NCBI GenBank assembly: GCA_051000395.1
Contig: JBPCOI010000020.1
Location: 1-59,363 of the forward strand
DNA length: 59,363 nt
Reading direction: 5' to 3'
Origin: JBPCOI01 sp051000395
Lineage (GTDB): Bacteria > Actinomycetota > Actinomycetes > Mycobacteriales > Jatrophihabitantaceae
The position numbers and the translations under genes were made by a program. Positions 52,759 to 59,363 of the stretch are shown here, one piece after another. Below the pieces are notes generated by a model. That model did not search any database and was not told where the DNA came from. It was given only the letters and a program-made list of their open reading frames with translations. How positions within the stretch are numbered: position 1 is the first letter of the stretch; every line of letters begins with the position of its first letter.

Positions 52759-53738
52759 CGGGACGTGCCTCCTTGGTTGCGGATGCTGCCGCCGGGTCGC
52801 AGCCGGCCGGCCGGCAGTGGGGGAGCGGACAGGGGCTCGCCGGCCCCGGGCACGGCGCCGAAGCCGGTGCCACCCTGCCACGCGGCGCGTGCCGCCGCGA
52901 TCTCCTCGCCGGTGCGGCCGACGAAGTTCCACCACATCACGATCTGCTCGTCGAACGGCGCGCCGCCGAGCAGCAGCACACGGGCGCCCTCGTCGTGGGC
53001 ACGCAGGCGAAGGTCACGCCGCCCGCAGCCGAGGTAGAGCATCGAGCCGACGGCCGGCGTGGCGTTCTCGACCTCGATGCTGCCGGACAGGCACAGCAGC
53101 GCGTACTCGAACTCCGGCTCCAGCGGCAGCAGGCCGTCGCCGCCGCCCGGGAGCGCCACGTCGGCCCCGAGCAGCGGCGAGTAGGTCCGGCCCGGGGAGG
53201 CCGCCCCGCCCATCGAGCCGAGGAGCACGGTCGCGGTCATCCCCGCATCGGCGAGGACGGGCAGCGACGCGTGGTGCCCCCAGGCCGGGGCGCCCGCGCG
53301 GGATTCGTCGGGCAGCGCCACCCACAGCTGCAGGCCATGCAGCAGCGCGGGATGGGGGACGGGGGAGTGCTCGGCGTGCGCGATGCCCGACCCCGAGGTC
53401 ATCAGCCCGAGCTCGCCGGGGCGCACAAGTTGATCATTGCCGATGCTGTCGCGATGCCGGACCTCGCCGGACAGCAGCCAGCTCACCGTCTGCAGTCCCA
53501 GGTGCGGGTGCGGTGGGACCTGCATTCCGGGCAGCTCGGCGATGTCGTCGGGCCCGTAGTGATCGACGAAGCACCACGCGCCGACGAGTCGGCGTCCCAG
53601 GTTGGGCAGCACGCGCCGCACCCGGGTCTGGCCGAGGGTCACCTCGCGGCCGGCGAACAGCTCGTGCACCGGCCGGGGCGCGACGTCAGCCAGGCCGCCG
53701 ACGCGCGAGATCCTCGGCGCGGGGTCCAGGTTGCTCAC
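52755..53738 (-). CDS. pirin-family bicupin protein
   Basis: 327 residues. The N-terminal cupin has WCFVDHYGP, PPHPHLGLQTVSWLLSGEVRHRDS and SGSGIAHAEHS, which contain the metal-binding His and Glu; a second cupin follows. Members act as metal-dependent redox-sensitive proteins, some as quercetinases. GTG 53738 (VSNLDPAPRIS) is chosen; the longer ORF reads through the GNAT gene. Coupled to the DDN gene, suggesting a role in redox or quinone stress. Confidence 0.93.
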   Translation of the reverse strand: MSNLDPAPRISRVGGLADVAPRPVHELFAGREVTLGQTRVRRVLPNLGRRLVGAWCFVDHYGPDDIAELPGMQVPPHPHLGLQTVSWLLSGEVRHRDSIGNDQLVRPGELGLMTSGSGIAHAEHSPVPHPALLHGLQLWVALPDESRAGAPAWGHHASLPVLADAGMTATVLLGSMGGAASPGRTYSPLLGADVALPGGGDGLLPLEPEFEYALLCLSGSIEVENATPAVGSMLYLGCGRRDLRLRAHDEGARVLLLGGAPFDEQIVMWWNFVGRTGEEIAAARAAWQGGTGFGAVPGAGEPLSAPPLPAGRLRPGGSIRNQGGTSR

Positions 53739-53793
53739 CGGATCGACACTACGACAGGATCGAGGCGTCCAGCATTGGCGAGAGGGGCAGCGG

Positions 53794-54078
53794 ATGGGGA
53801 CGTCGGTGACCGAGAACCGCGAACAGCACCGCTTCGAGATCCGCGTCGACGGCGCGCTCGCGGGCTTCGCGACGTTCCGGCTCGACGGCGGGACGGTGAC
53901 GTTCCCGCACACCGAGATCGAGGACCGCTTCGGCGGCCAAGGCCTCGGCAGCACCCTCGTGCGCGCGGCCCTCGACGACGCACGTGACCGCGGCTGGACG
54001 GTCGTAGCGCAGTGCCCCTTCGTCGGCCGCTTCATCGAGGACAATCCCGAGTACCAGGACCTCGTGGCCGGGTTCTGA
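53794..54078 (+). CDS. small GNAT-like N-acetyltransferase (YidJ-type)
   Basis: 94 residues. FEIRVDGALAGFATFRLDGGTVTFPHTEIEDRFGGQGLGSTLV and the RGWTVVAQCPFVGRFIEDNPEYQDL end are the short GNAT form with the acetyl-CoA pyrophosphate loop (GGQGLGS) and the conserved Cys. ATG 53794 is chosen; earlier in-frame starts overlap the pirin gene. It is divergent from pirin and convergent with the acyl-CoA dehydrogenase across 5 bases. Confidence 0.92.
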   Translation: MGTSVTENREQHRFEIRVDGALAGFATFRLDGGTVTFPHTEIEDRFGGQGLGSTLVRAALDDARDRGWTVVAQCPFVGRFIEDNPEYQDLVAGF

Positions 54079-54083
54079 GGCGC

Positions 54084-55292
54084 CTACTTCAGCTCGGCGG
54101 AGGACTTGTTCAGCAGGCGGCGGGCGACGATGAGCTGCTGGATCTGCTGGGTGCCTTCGAAGATGTCGAGGATCTTCGAGTCGCGCGCCCACTTCTCCAG
54201 CAGCGATCCCTCGCCGTAGCCGTAGGAACCGGCCAGCTCCACGCAGCGCAAGGTGATCTCGACGCCGACGCGTCCGGCCTTCGCCTTGGCCATCGAGGCC
54301 TCCAGCGAGTTCGGCTTGTTGTTGTCGGCCATCCAGGTCGCGGTCAGGGTCAGCAGGTAGGCGGCCTCCCAGTCGGCCTCCATCTTCAGGTACGACGCGG
54401 CCGCCGCGTGCTGCGTATGCGCGGGCCGGTCGTAGTCGATCTCGACGCCCGCCTCGGCGAGGAGGTCCTGGATCTCGTCGAGCGCGGCCCGCGCGCAGCC
54501 CACCGCCATTGCGGCCACCAGCGGCCGGGTGTTGTCGAAGGTCTGCATGACGCCCGCGAAGCCCTGCTCGGTCTGCACCTCCGCGGAGCCGAGCAGGTTC
54601 GCTTTCGGTACCCGGCAGTCGGTGAAGCGAATCGTCGCGGTGTCCGACGCGCGGATACCGAGCTTGCGCTCGAGACGCTCGACGACCATCCCCGGCGTGC
54701 CCTTCTCGACGACGAACGACTTGATCGCGGCGCGTCCCTTGCTGCGGTCCAGCGAGGCCCACACCACCACCGAGTCGCAACGACCGCCCGCCGTCACGAA
54801 GATCTTCTCGCCGTTGATGACGTACTCGTCGCCGTCGAGCACCGCCGTCGTCTGTACCGCCGCGGAGTCCGAACCGAAGGACGGTTCCGTGATCGCCATC
54901 GCCGCCCATGCCCGGTCGAAGCGCGCGTGCTGTTCGTCGTTGGCGACCGAGGCGATCGCGGCGTTGCCCAGGCCCTGCCGGGGCATCGACAGCACCATCG
55001 CGACGTCACCCCAGCACGCCTGCATCACCGACAGCACGCCGGACATGTTCGAGCCATTTCTGTTCCCGCCGTCGCCGTTGGACTCGCGGCGCACGCCGCG
55101 GGCGCCGGTCGTCGTCCCACCTGAGGCGTTCATGCCGTCGACGAGGGAGGCGAGCATGTCGAGTTCCTTCGGGTACTCGTGTTCGGCGGAGTCGTACTTG
55201 CGCGAGATCGGACGGAAGATCTCCGTGGAGACCTGGTGCGCCTGATTGACGATCATGGCGAACTTCTTGGGTACCTCGAGGTTGATGCTCAC
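54084..55292 (-). CDS. acyl-CoA dehydrogenase, distal gene of an ACAD pair
   Basis: 402 residues. AITEPSFGSDSAAVQTTA (FAD-binding), VINGEKIFVTAGGRCDSVVVWA and the catalytic-Glu motif DSKILDIFEGTQQIQQLIVARRLL are intact, so this is a complete flavoprotein that introduces a 2,3-double bond in an acyl-CoA thioester. The insertion near residues 60-90 (an Asn/Gly/Arg-rich stretch) is unusual. GTG 55292 overlaps the upstream ACAD by 4 bases, hinting at a heteromeric enzyme. Substrate class (fatty acid, steroid side chain, branched) is not predictable. Confidence 0.92.
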   Translation of the reverse strand: MSINLEVPKKFAMIVNQAHQVSTEIFRPISRKYDSAEHEYPKELDMLASLVDGMNASGGTTTGARGVRRESNGDGGNRNGSNMSGVLSVMQACWGDVAMVLSMPRQGLGNAAIASVANDEQHARFDRAWAAMAITEPSFGSDSAAVQTTAVLDGDEYVINGEKIFVTAGGRCDSVVVWASLDRSKGRAAIKSFVVEKGTPGMVVERLERKLGIRASDTATIRFTDCRVPKANLLGSAEVQTEQGFAGVMQTFDNTRPLVAAMAVGCARAALDEIQDLLAEAGVEIDYDRPAHTQHAAAASYLKMEADWEAAYLLTLTATWMADNNKPNSLEASMAKAKAGRVGVEITLRCVELAGSYGYGEGSLLEKWARDSKILDIFEGTQQIQQLIVARRLLNKSSAELK

Positions 55293-56668
55293 ACCAACAC
55301 CACGCCTTCCATGAGCCCGACGGCCCGAAGGTCGCGGTACCACCGCTCCACCGGGTGTTCCTTGACGTAGCCGTGGCCGCCAAGCAACTGCACTCCGTCG
55401 CTGCCGATTTTCATGCCGTACTCGGCGGTGAGCCGGCGGGCCAGTGCGCTCTCGCGAGCGAACCGACGGTCCTGCTCGGCGCGGCTCGCGGCGCGCAGCG
55501 TGACCAGGCGCGCTCCCTCGAGTTCGATGCCGATGTCGGCGACGAGGAACGCGACGGCCTGCCGGTGGCTGATCGGCTCGCCGAAGGCCTCCCGCTCGTT
55601 GACGTACGGGATGACGTAGTCGAGCACCGCCTGGGCGGTGCCCAGCGCGAGTGCGGCCCAGCCGAGGCGCGCCAGGCGGATGCACTCGGCGTAGCTGCCG
55701 GTCCGGGCGCCGTCGCTGCCCGCGTGCTCGCCGGCGACCGTAGTGCCGTCCAGCAGCGCGCTCTGCGGCACCGCGACCCCGTCGAGGAGCAGCCGCCCCA
55801 TCGACGCCGCGCGCAGGCCCATCGCGGGCTCGGACTCCACGCTCACCCCGGACGTGCCGGACTCGACGAGGAACAGCGCCGGCACGCCGTCCAGGGCGGC
55901 GGCTACGACGAACAGCTCGGCCGCCCCCGCGAGCGGCACGAGGGACTTCACGCCGTCGAGGACATACCCGCCGCCCCTCCGGCGCGCCGTCGTGCGCAGC
56001 GCGAACGGATCGAACAGGACGTGTGGTTCCAGCACCGTCAGCGCGGCAGCCGGGACGGTGCCGGAACCCGTGTCGCCGCCGACGAAGGAGGGCAGGTAGG
56101 TGGCTTGCTGCCGCTCGTCGCACCACAGCACCCGCGCGGTGCTCACCGCGGCAAGTGCCAGGCAGGCGACGGCAAGGCCCATGTCGCCGTGGGCGAGCGC
56201 CTCGGCGACGAGCACTCCGGTGGTGGCCGAACGCTCGCTGCCGATGCCGCCCAGCGTCTGCGGGACGCTGAGCTGCGCGACGCCCAGCTCCGTGGCAGCG
56301 CGGTTCAGCAGCGCGGCGGGTGCGGTGCAGGCGTCGTTCGCGGCTGCCGCGGCGGGCCGCAATTGCTCGGCAGCGAACTCCCGGGTGGCCTCGACGATCA
56401 TGCGCTGCTCGTCGGTGGGGCGCAGGTCGAACAGCTCCCGCTCCGCGGCGGCCTCCGGCCGCTCGGGCCTGCCGCGCTGCTGAACCGCGGCGAACGTGCG
56501 GTTCGTGGCGCCGGCGGCGCGAAACCCGGTGCGCGCGGCCTCGTATACGACTTTCTCGGCGGTCCCGCGCAGCCCGAGCCGGTCGATCAGGCCCGCACTC
56601 GCGAGCTTGTTGAGCGCGGCCAGCCCGACACCCATGGCGTCGCGGCCGCGCGTGGTGCGCCCTGACAT
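55289..56668 (-). CDS. acyl-CoA dehydrogenase, proximal gene of an ACAD pair
   Basis: 459 residues with an N-terminal extension of about 70 residues (MSGRTTRGRDAMGVGLAALNKLASAGLIDRLGLRG) before the ACAD core (DEQRMIVEATREFAAEQLRP). The C-terminal domain has LLGGHGYVKEHPVERWYRDLRA and then stops at MEGVVLV, at the point where the EGT catalytic motif would begin and without the final helix. ATG 56668 has AGGAGA upstream. Coupled with the distal ACAD, it could be a partner subunit in a heterotetramer as known for some mycobacterial FadE pairs. Confidence 0.9.
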   Translation of the reverse strand: MSGRTTRGRDAMGVGLAALNKLASAGLIDRLGLRGTAEKVVYEAARTGFRAAGATNRTFAAVQQRGRPERPEAAAERELFDLRPTDEQRMIVEATREFAAEQLRPAAAAANDACTAPAALLNRAATELGVAQLSVPQTLGGIGSERSATTGVLVAEALAHGDMGLAVACLALAAVSTARVLWCDERQQATYLPSFVGGDTGSGTVPAAALTVLEPHVLFDPFALRTTARRRGGGYVLDGVKSLVPLAGAAELFVVAAALDGVPALFLVESGTSGVSVESEPAMGLRAASMGRLLLDGVAVPQSALLDGTTVAGEHAGSDGARTGSYAECIRLARLGWAALALGTAQAVLDYVIPYVNEREAFGEPISHRQAVAFLVADIGIELEGARLVTLRAASRAEQDRRFARESALARRLTAEYGMKIGSDGVQLLGGHGYVKEHPVERWYRDLRAVGLMEGVVLV

Positions 56669-56714
56669 GGCGATCTCCTGACGAGTTCGGCGGTACACGT
56701 TGTCTCGGCTATAA

Positions 56715-56730
56715 GTTACCCGTCGGTAGC
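56715..56730. promoter_or_regulatory. imperfect palindrome upstream of the acyl-CoA dehydrogenase pair
   Basis: GTTACC-CGTC-GGTAGC (one mismatch from a perfect 6+6 dyad) lies 47 bases upstream of the proximal acyl-CoA dehydrogenase start. A/T-rich ATAAG adjoins it. TetR-family regulators of fatty-acid genes often bind such TTAC...GTAA dyads. Similar in form to the GTTACG...CGTAAC operator of the desaturase. Confidence 0.4.
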
Positions 56731-56877
56731 TGCGGGGCAACGCGGTCGCTCGCCGCGGCACAGGGAACGCGGTGCGTCTGCGTATCGTTGCACTGGACAG
56801 ATACCCCGGCAGGCACCCGCCCGGATCCGGTGGCCGGCTTCCGCAGCCGGTCGCGAGCGTAGGAGGCAGTTCAGCAG

Positions 56878-57654
56878 ATGGCCGAGAACCCCGTCATCAG
56901 GAACTTCGGGAAGGCGTCCGGCGCGACACCGTCCCCGGTGGATCTGCAGAAGATGTACGACCGGCCCGCCTACACCGGCCCGGTGCCCGGCGCCCGGTAC
57001 ATGACGCTCGACGACGTGGTGCAGCGCACCGGGGCGATGCTGCTGGTGCTGCTCGCGGCCGGGACGGCGTCGTGGATCCTGACGCCGGCCACCCTGTCGG
57101 CACCGGTGCTGATCGTCTCGCTGATGGGTGGCCTGGGCCTCGGGCTGTACATGTCCTTCCGGATGAAGGCCAACGCCCCGCTCTGCTTGCTCTACTCGGT
57201 CTTCCAGGGCGTCCTGCTCGGCGCCATCAGCAAGATCTTCGAGCAGGCCTACCACGGCATAGTGATTCAGGCGGTCACCGGCACGGTGATGGTCGCGGCC
57301 GGCATGCTGTTCGTCTACAAGATCGGCGCGATCCGGGTGACGCCGAAGTTCACCCGCGTCGTCGTGGGCGCCACGATCGGCGTGTTCGGCCTGATGATCG
57401 TCAACCTGATCGCCTACCTGTTCACCCCCGGCGGCCTCGGCCTGCGCAGCGGCGGTGTGCTCGCGATCGTGTTCAGCCTGGTCTGCATCGTGGTGGCGTC
57501 GATGAACCTGGTCGTGGACTTCGACATGATCGAGCGCGGCATCCGCAACGGGGTCGACCAGAAGTTCGCCTGGTACGCCTCCTTCGGCCTGGTGCTCACG
57601 CTGATCTGGCTCTACCTCGAGATCCTGCGGCTGCTGAGCTACCTGCGCGACTGA
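56878..57654 (+). CDS. Bax inhibitor-1/YccA family membrane protein
   Basis: 258 residues, about seven hydrophobic segments. The cytoplasmic N-terminus NPVIRNFGKASGATPSP is typical of the actinobacterial branch, as are ARYMTLDDVVQRTGAMLL and the C-terminal VDFDMIERGIRNGVDQKFAWYASFGLVLTLIWLYLEILRLL segment, in which the conserved Asp may form a pH-sensitive latch. Members are calcium-leak or membrane-stress proteins. ATG 56878 is preceded by GGAGG. Confidence 0.93.
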   Translation: MAENPVIRNFGKASGATPSPVDLQKMYDRPAYTGPVPGARYMTLDDVVQRTGAMLLVLLAAGTASWILTPATLSAPVLIVSLMGGLGLGLYMSFRMKANAPLCLLYSVFQGVLLGAISKIFEQAYHGIVIQAVTGTVMVAAGMLFVYKIGAIRVTPKFTRVVVGATIGVFGLMIVNLIAYLFTPGGLGLRSGGVLAIVFSLVCIVVASMNLVVDFDMIERGIRNGVDQKFAWYASFGLVLTLIWLYLEILRLLSYLRD

Positions 57655-57969
57655 GCTACCTGTGCGGGCCTACCTGCGCGGGCCGGGCTACCCGCGCGGC
57701 CGGCGCACGGCAGTACGCGCCGCTGGCCGCACGAAACGCGTCGAGGGCCGACCCGGAGCCTCCGCACGGAGATCCCGGGTCCGCCCTCGACGGTTCGGGA
57801 TCGCCCCCGGGCATTCCCCCACGGTATGTCCGGACTCGTCCCCACTCGGCTCAACGACGACGAAGCCGCCGGGTTACGGCGCCCGACCCGCGGGCTGGTA
57901 CCGCACTGGGACGCCCTCGGGCCGGTCCGAGGACAGGCCGAGACAGGCCTAGACAGGCCGAGGACAGGC
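57655..57969. other. 315-base gap after the Bax-inhibitor-1 gene
   Basis: No gene is supported. The first 45 bases repeat the end of the preceding gene in degenerate form (CTACCTGCGCG-like units continuing from about 57640 to 57700). The last 40 bases are a 10-11-base tandem repeat described separately. The middle contains a short open stretch starting at 57824 without recognisable domains. Confidence 0.6.
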
Positions 57970-57980
57970 CTAGGACAGCC
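57929..57980. repeat. five-unit tandem repeat overlapping the thiolase stop
   Basis: GAGGACAGGCC, GAGACAGGCC, TAGACAGGCC, GAGGACAGGCC and TAGGACAGCC follow one another without gaps. The last unit contains the thiolase stop codon (57970-57972 on the minus strand) and its last codons, so the expansion reached the gene end. Confidence 0.9.
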
Positions 57981-59190
57981 GTTCCAGCACCATCGCCATG
58001 CCCTGCCCGCCGCCGACGCACATCGTCTCCAGGCCGAACTGCTTGTCGTGGGTTTGCAACGAGTTGATCAGCGTGGTGGTGATGCGCGCCCCCGTCATGC
58101 CGAACGGGTGGCCCACCGCGATCGCGCCACCGTTGACGTTGAGCCGATCCAGCTCGATGCCCAACTCCCGCTGCGAAGGCAGCACCTGCGCCGCGAACGC
58201 CTCATTGATCTCGACCAGGTCCATGTCGCCGATGGCCATGCCGGCGTGCGCCAGCGCCCGGCGCGAGGCGTCGACCGGGCCTAGGCCCATGATCTCCGGG
58301 GACAGGCCGCTGACCCCGGTGGCCACGATGCGGGCCAGCGGGGTGAGGCCCAGTGCGGCGGCCTTCGCGTCGCTCATGATCACGACGGCGGCCGCGCCGT
58401 CGTTGAGCGGGCAGCAGTTGCCGGCGGTCACCCGCCCGTCCGGGCGAAACACCGGCTTGAGCTGCGACACCGCGGCATAGGTGACGCCCGCGCGCGGGCC
58501 GTCGTCCTTGGCCACCACGGTGCCGTCGGGCAGCGTCACCGGCGTGATGTCGCGTTCCCAGAAGCCGTTGTCGAGCGCCTGCTCGGCGAGGTTTTGTGAG
58601 CGCACTCCGAAGTGATCCATGTCCTCGCGGCTGACGTCCTTGAGCAGCGCGACGTTCTCGGCGGTCTGGCCCATCGCGATATAGACATCGGGTAGCTCGC
58701 CGTCCTCGCGGGGGTCGTTCCACTGTGTCGCGCCAGACTCGGCGCGCTTCGCCGTGCGTGCCTCGGCCGCGGCATAGCGCGGGTTGTGCGTGTTGGGCCA
58801 GCCGTCGCTGTTTCCGCGCGCGAAGCTGGACACCACCTCCACGCCGGCGGAGACGAACACATCGCCCTCACCGGCCTTGATCGCGTGGAAGGCCATCCGC
58901 GAGGTCTGCAGCGACGACGAGCAGTAGCGGTTGACGGTCGTCCCCGGCAGGAAGTCGTAACCCAGGCGCACCGCGACCACGCGCCCGATGTTGAACCCGC
59001 CCTCGCCGCCGGGCTGGCCGCAGCCCATCATCAGGTCGTCGATCTCGTGCGGGTCGAGCGCCGGCACCCGGTCCAGCGCGGCGCGCACCATCTGGGCTGC
59101 GATCTCGTCCGGGCGGATCGTGGCGAGCGAGCCCTTCACGGCCCGTCCGATCGGCGAGCGGACTGCGGAGACGATCACGGCTTCGGGCAT
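57970..59190 (-). CDS. acetyl-CoA C-acyltransferase (thiolase)
   Basis: 406 residues, degradative-type thiolase. The acyl-binding Cys is in NRYCSSSLQTSRMA, the active-site His in GGAIAVGHPFGMTGAR, and the second Cys in ETMCVGGGQGMAMVLE; the N-terminal PEAVIVSAVRSPIGRAVKG is typical of FadA family members. It cleaves 3-ketoacyl-CoA with CoA. It probably serves beta-oxidation together with the ACAD pair, although a separate gene lies between. ATG 59190 follows a GGAG element. Confidence 0.95.
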   Translation of the reverse strand: MPEAVIVSAVRSPIGRAVKGSLATIRPDEIAAQMVRAALDRVPALDPHEIDDLMMGCGQPGGEGGFNIGRVVAVRLGYDFLPGTTVNRYCSSSLQTSRMAFHAIKAGEGDVFVSAGVEVVSSFARGNSDGWPNTHNPRYAAAEARTAKRAESGATQWNDPREDGELPDVYIAMGQTAENVALLKDVSREDMDHFGVRSQNLAEQALDNGFWERDITPVTLPDGTVVAKDDGPRAGVTYAAVSQLKPVFRPDGRVTAGNCCPLNDGAAAVVIMSDAKAAALGLTPLARIVATGVSGLSPEIMGLGPVDASRRALAHAGMAIGDMDLVEINEAFAAQVLPSQRELGIELDRLNVNGGAIAVGHPFGMTGARITTTLINSLQTHDKQFGLETMCVGGGQGMAMVLERLS

Positions 59191-59363
59191 CGGGAGCTCC
59201 TCGTGTCGGTGCGGCTGAGACGGATGCTGCCATCCCGGCGTCCGGGTGTCAGCGCCCGGTGCGCGGCGACTGGGCGGTCGCAGCCTCCGGTGATGCGGTG
59301 GGCGGGCTGCCACGGTGCCGGCGGCGCAACTGCGCGAGCGGGCCGCCGCGCCGCGTCCGCGGG
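59191..59363 (-). other. thiolase upstream region; possible 3' end of another gene
   Basis: Read on the minus strand, one frame stays open from the window edge to a TGA near 59249 and would encode about 37 residues ending in a Pro/Ala/Arg-rich tail. It could be the C-terminus of a neighbouring gene, but no domain is visible and the region is too short to confirm. The remainder is the thiolase leader. Confidence 0.25.

Overview
The window is high-GC DNA, estimated by eye at about 70% G+C. It has dense operons, many GTG/TTG starts and 4-nt start/stop overlaps, and carries actinobacterial markers: a DUF348/G5 RpfB-like wall protein, L25/Ctc, DUF501, a DivIC/FtsB-like protein, DUF4235, DUF5302 and a deazaflavin-dependent (DDN-type) nitroreductase. 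It is best read as a chromosomal segment of a soil-type actinomycete. A Frankia/Jatrophihabitans/Nakamurella-like relative is possible, but the genus cannot be fixed from the sequence alone.

Backbone. The genes rpfB-like, rsmA, prs, glmU, tRNA-Gln, ispE, rplY, pth, mfd, mazG, eno, divIC-like, DUF501 and ppx form a neighbourhood that is compact in many actinobacteria (in Mycobacterium tuberculosis roughly Rv1009-Rv1026). Here it is rearranged and opened by two large accessory blocks. The left part (144-4801) holds rpfB-like and rsmA on +, and prs, glmU and tRNA-Gln on -. The middle part (15341-23455) holds an ABC-F ATPase and ispE on -, a DrrAB-type exporter, rplY and pth on +, and an alkylation-repair pair on -. 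The right part (40305-49103) runs mfd to ppx on +.

Accessory block 1 (4848-15293). After a delta-9-type desaturase with its own promoter/operator comes a tightly overlapping operon for tryptophan/kynurenine breakdown. It encodes 2-aminomuconate semialdehyde dehydrogenase, a 4-oxalocrotonate decarboxylase/hydratase, 2-aminomuconate deaminase (RidA fold), 3-hydroxyanthranilate 3,4-dioxygenase, ACMS decarboxylase, kynureninase and kynurenine 3-monooxygenase. A PAP2 protein and DUF2277 follow, then tryptophan 2,3-dioxygenase on the opposite strand, divergent from a TetR regulator. Together these convert tryptophan through kynurenine, 3-hydroxyanthranilate and 2-aminomuconate towards central metabolism. 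The kynurenine formamidase step is not encoded here.

Accessory block 2 (23908-39934) is a Wzx/Wzy-type exopolysaccharide locus. It has a priming glycosylphosphotransferase, two glycosyltransferases, a 2-oxoglutarate/Fe(II) oxygenase, a lipoprotein, a Wzz/BY-kinase fusion with an altered nucleotide loop, a Wzy-like polymerase, a large secreted beta-propeller/PKD protein, a Wzx-like flippase, a PAP2 protein lacking a catalytic His, an APH-fold kinase and a sulfotransferase. This set suggests a decorated, possibly sulfated, surface polymer. A frameshifted methyltransferase remnant lies inside it.

The right end (49219-59363) has DUF4235, a family-5 uracil-DNA glycosylase, a type-II NADH dehydrogenase, a strong inverted repeat, an unusual class-I tRNA with a UAA anticodon, small stress/redox genes (DUF5302, DDN, pirin, GNAT), an overlapping acyl-CoA dehydrogenase pair, a Bax-inhibitor-1 family membrane protein and a thiolase. 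Palindromic repeats carrying an ATGAAGATC core sit upstream of the exporter and of mfd. No insertion sequence, CRISPR array or rRNA was seen.
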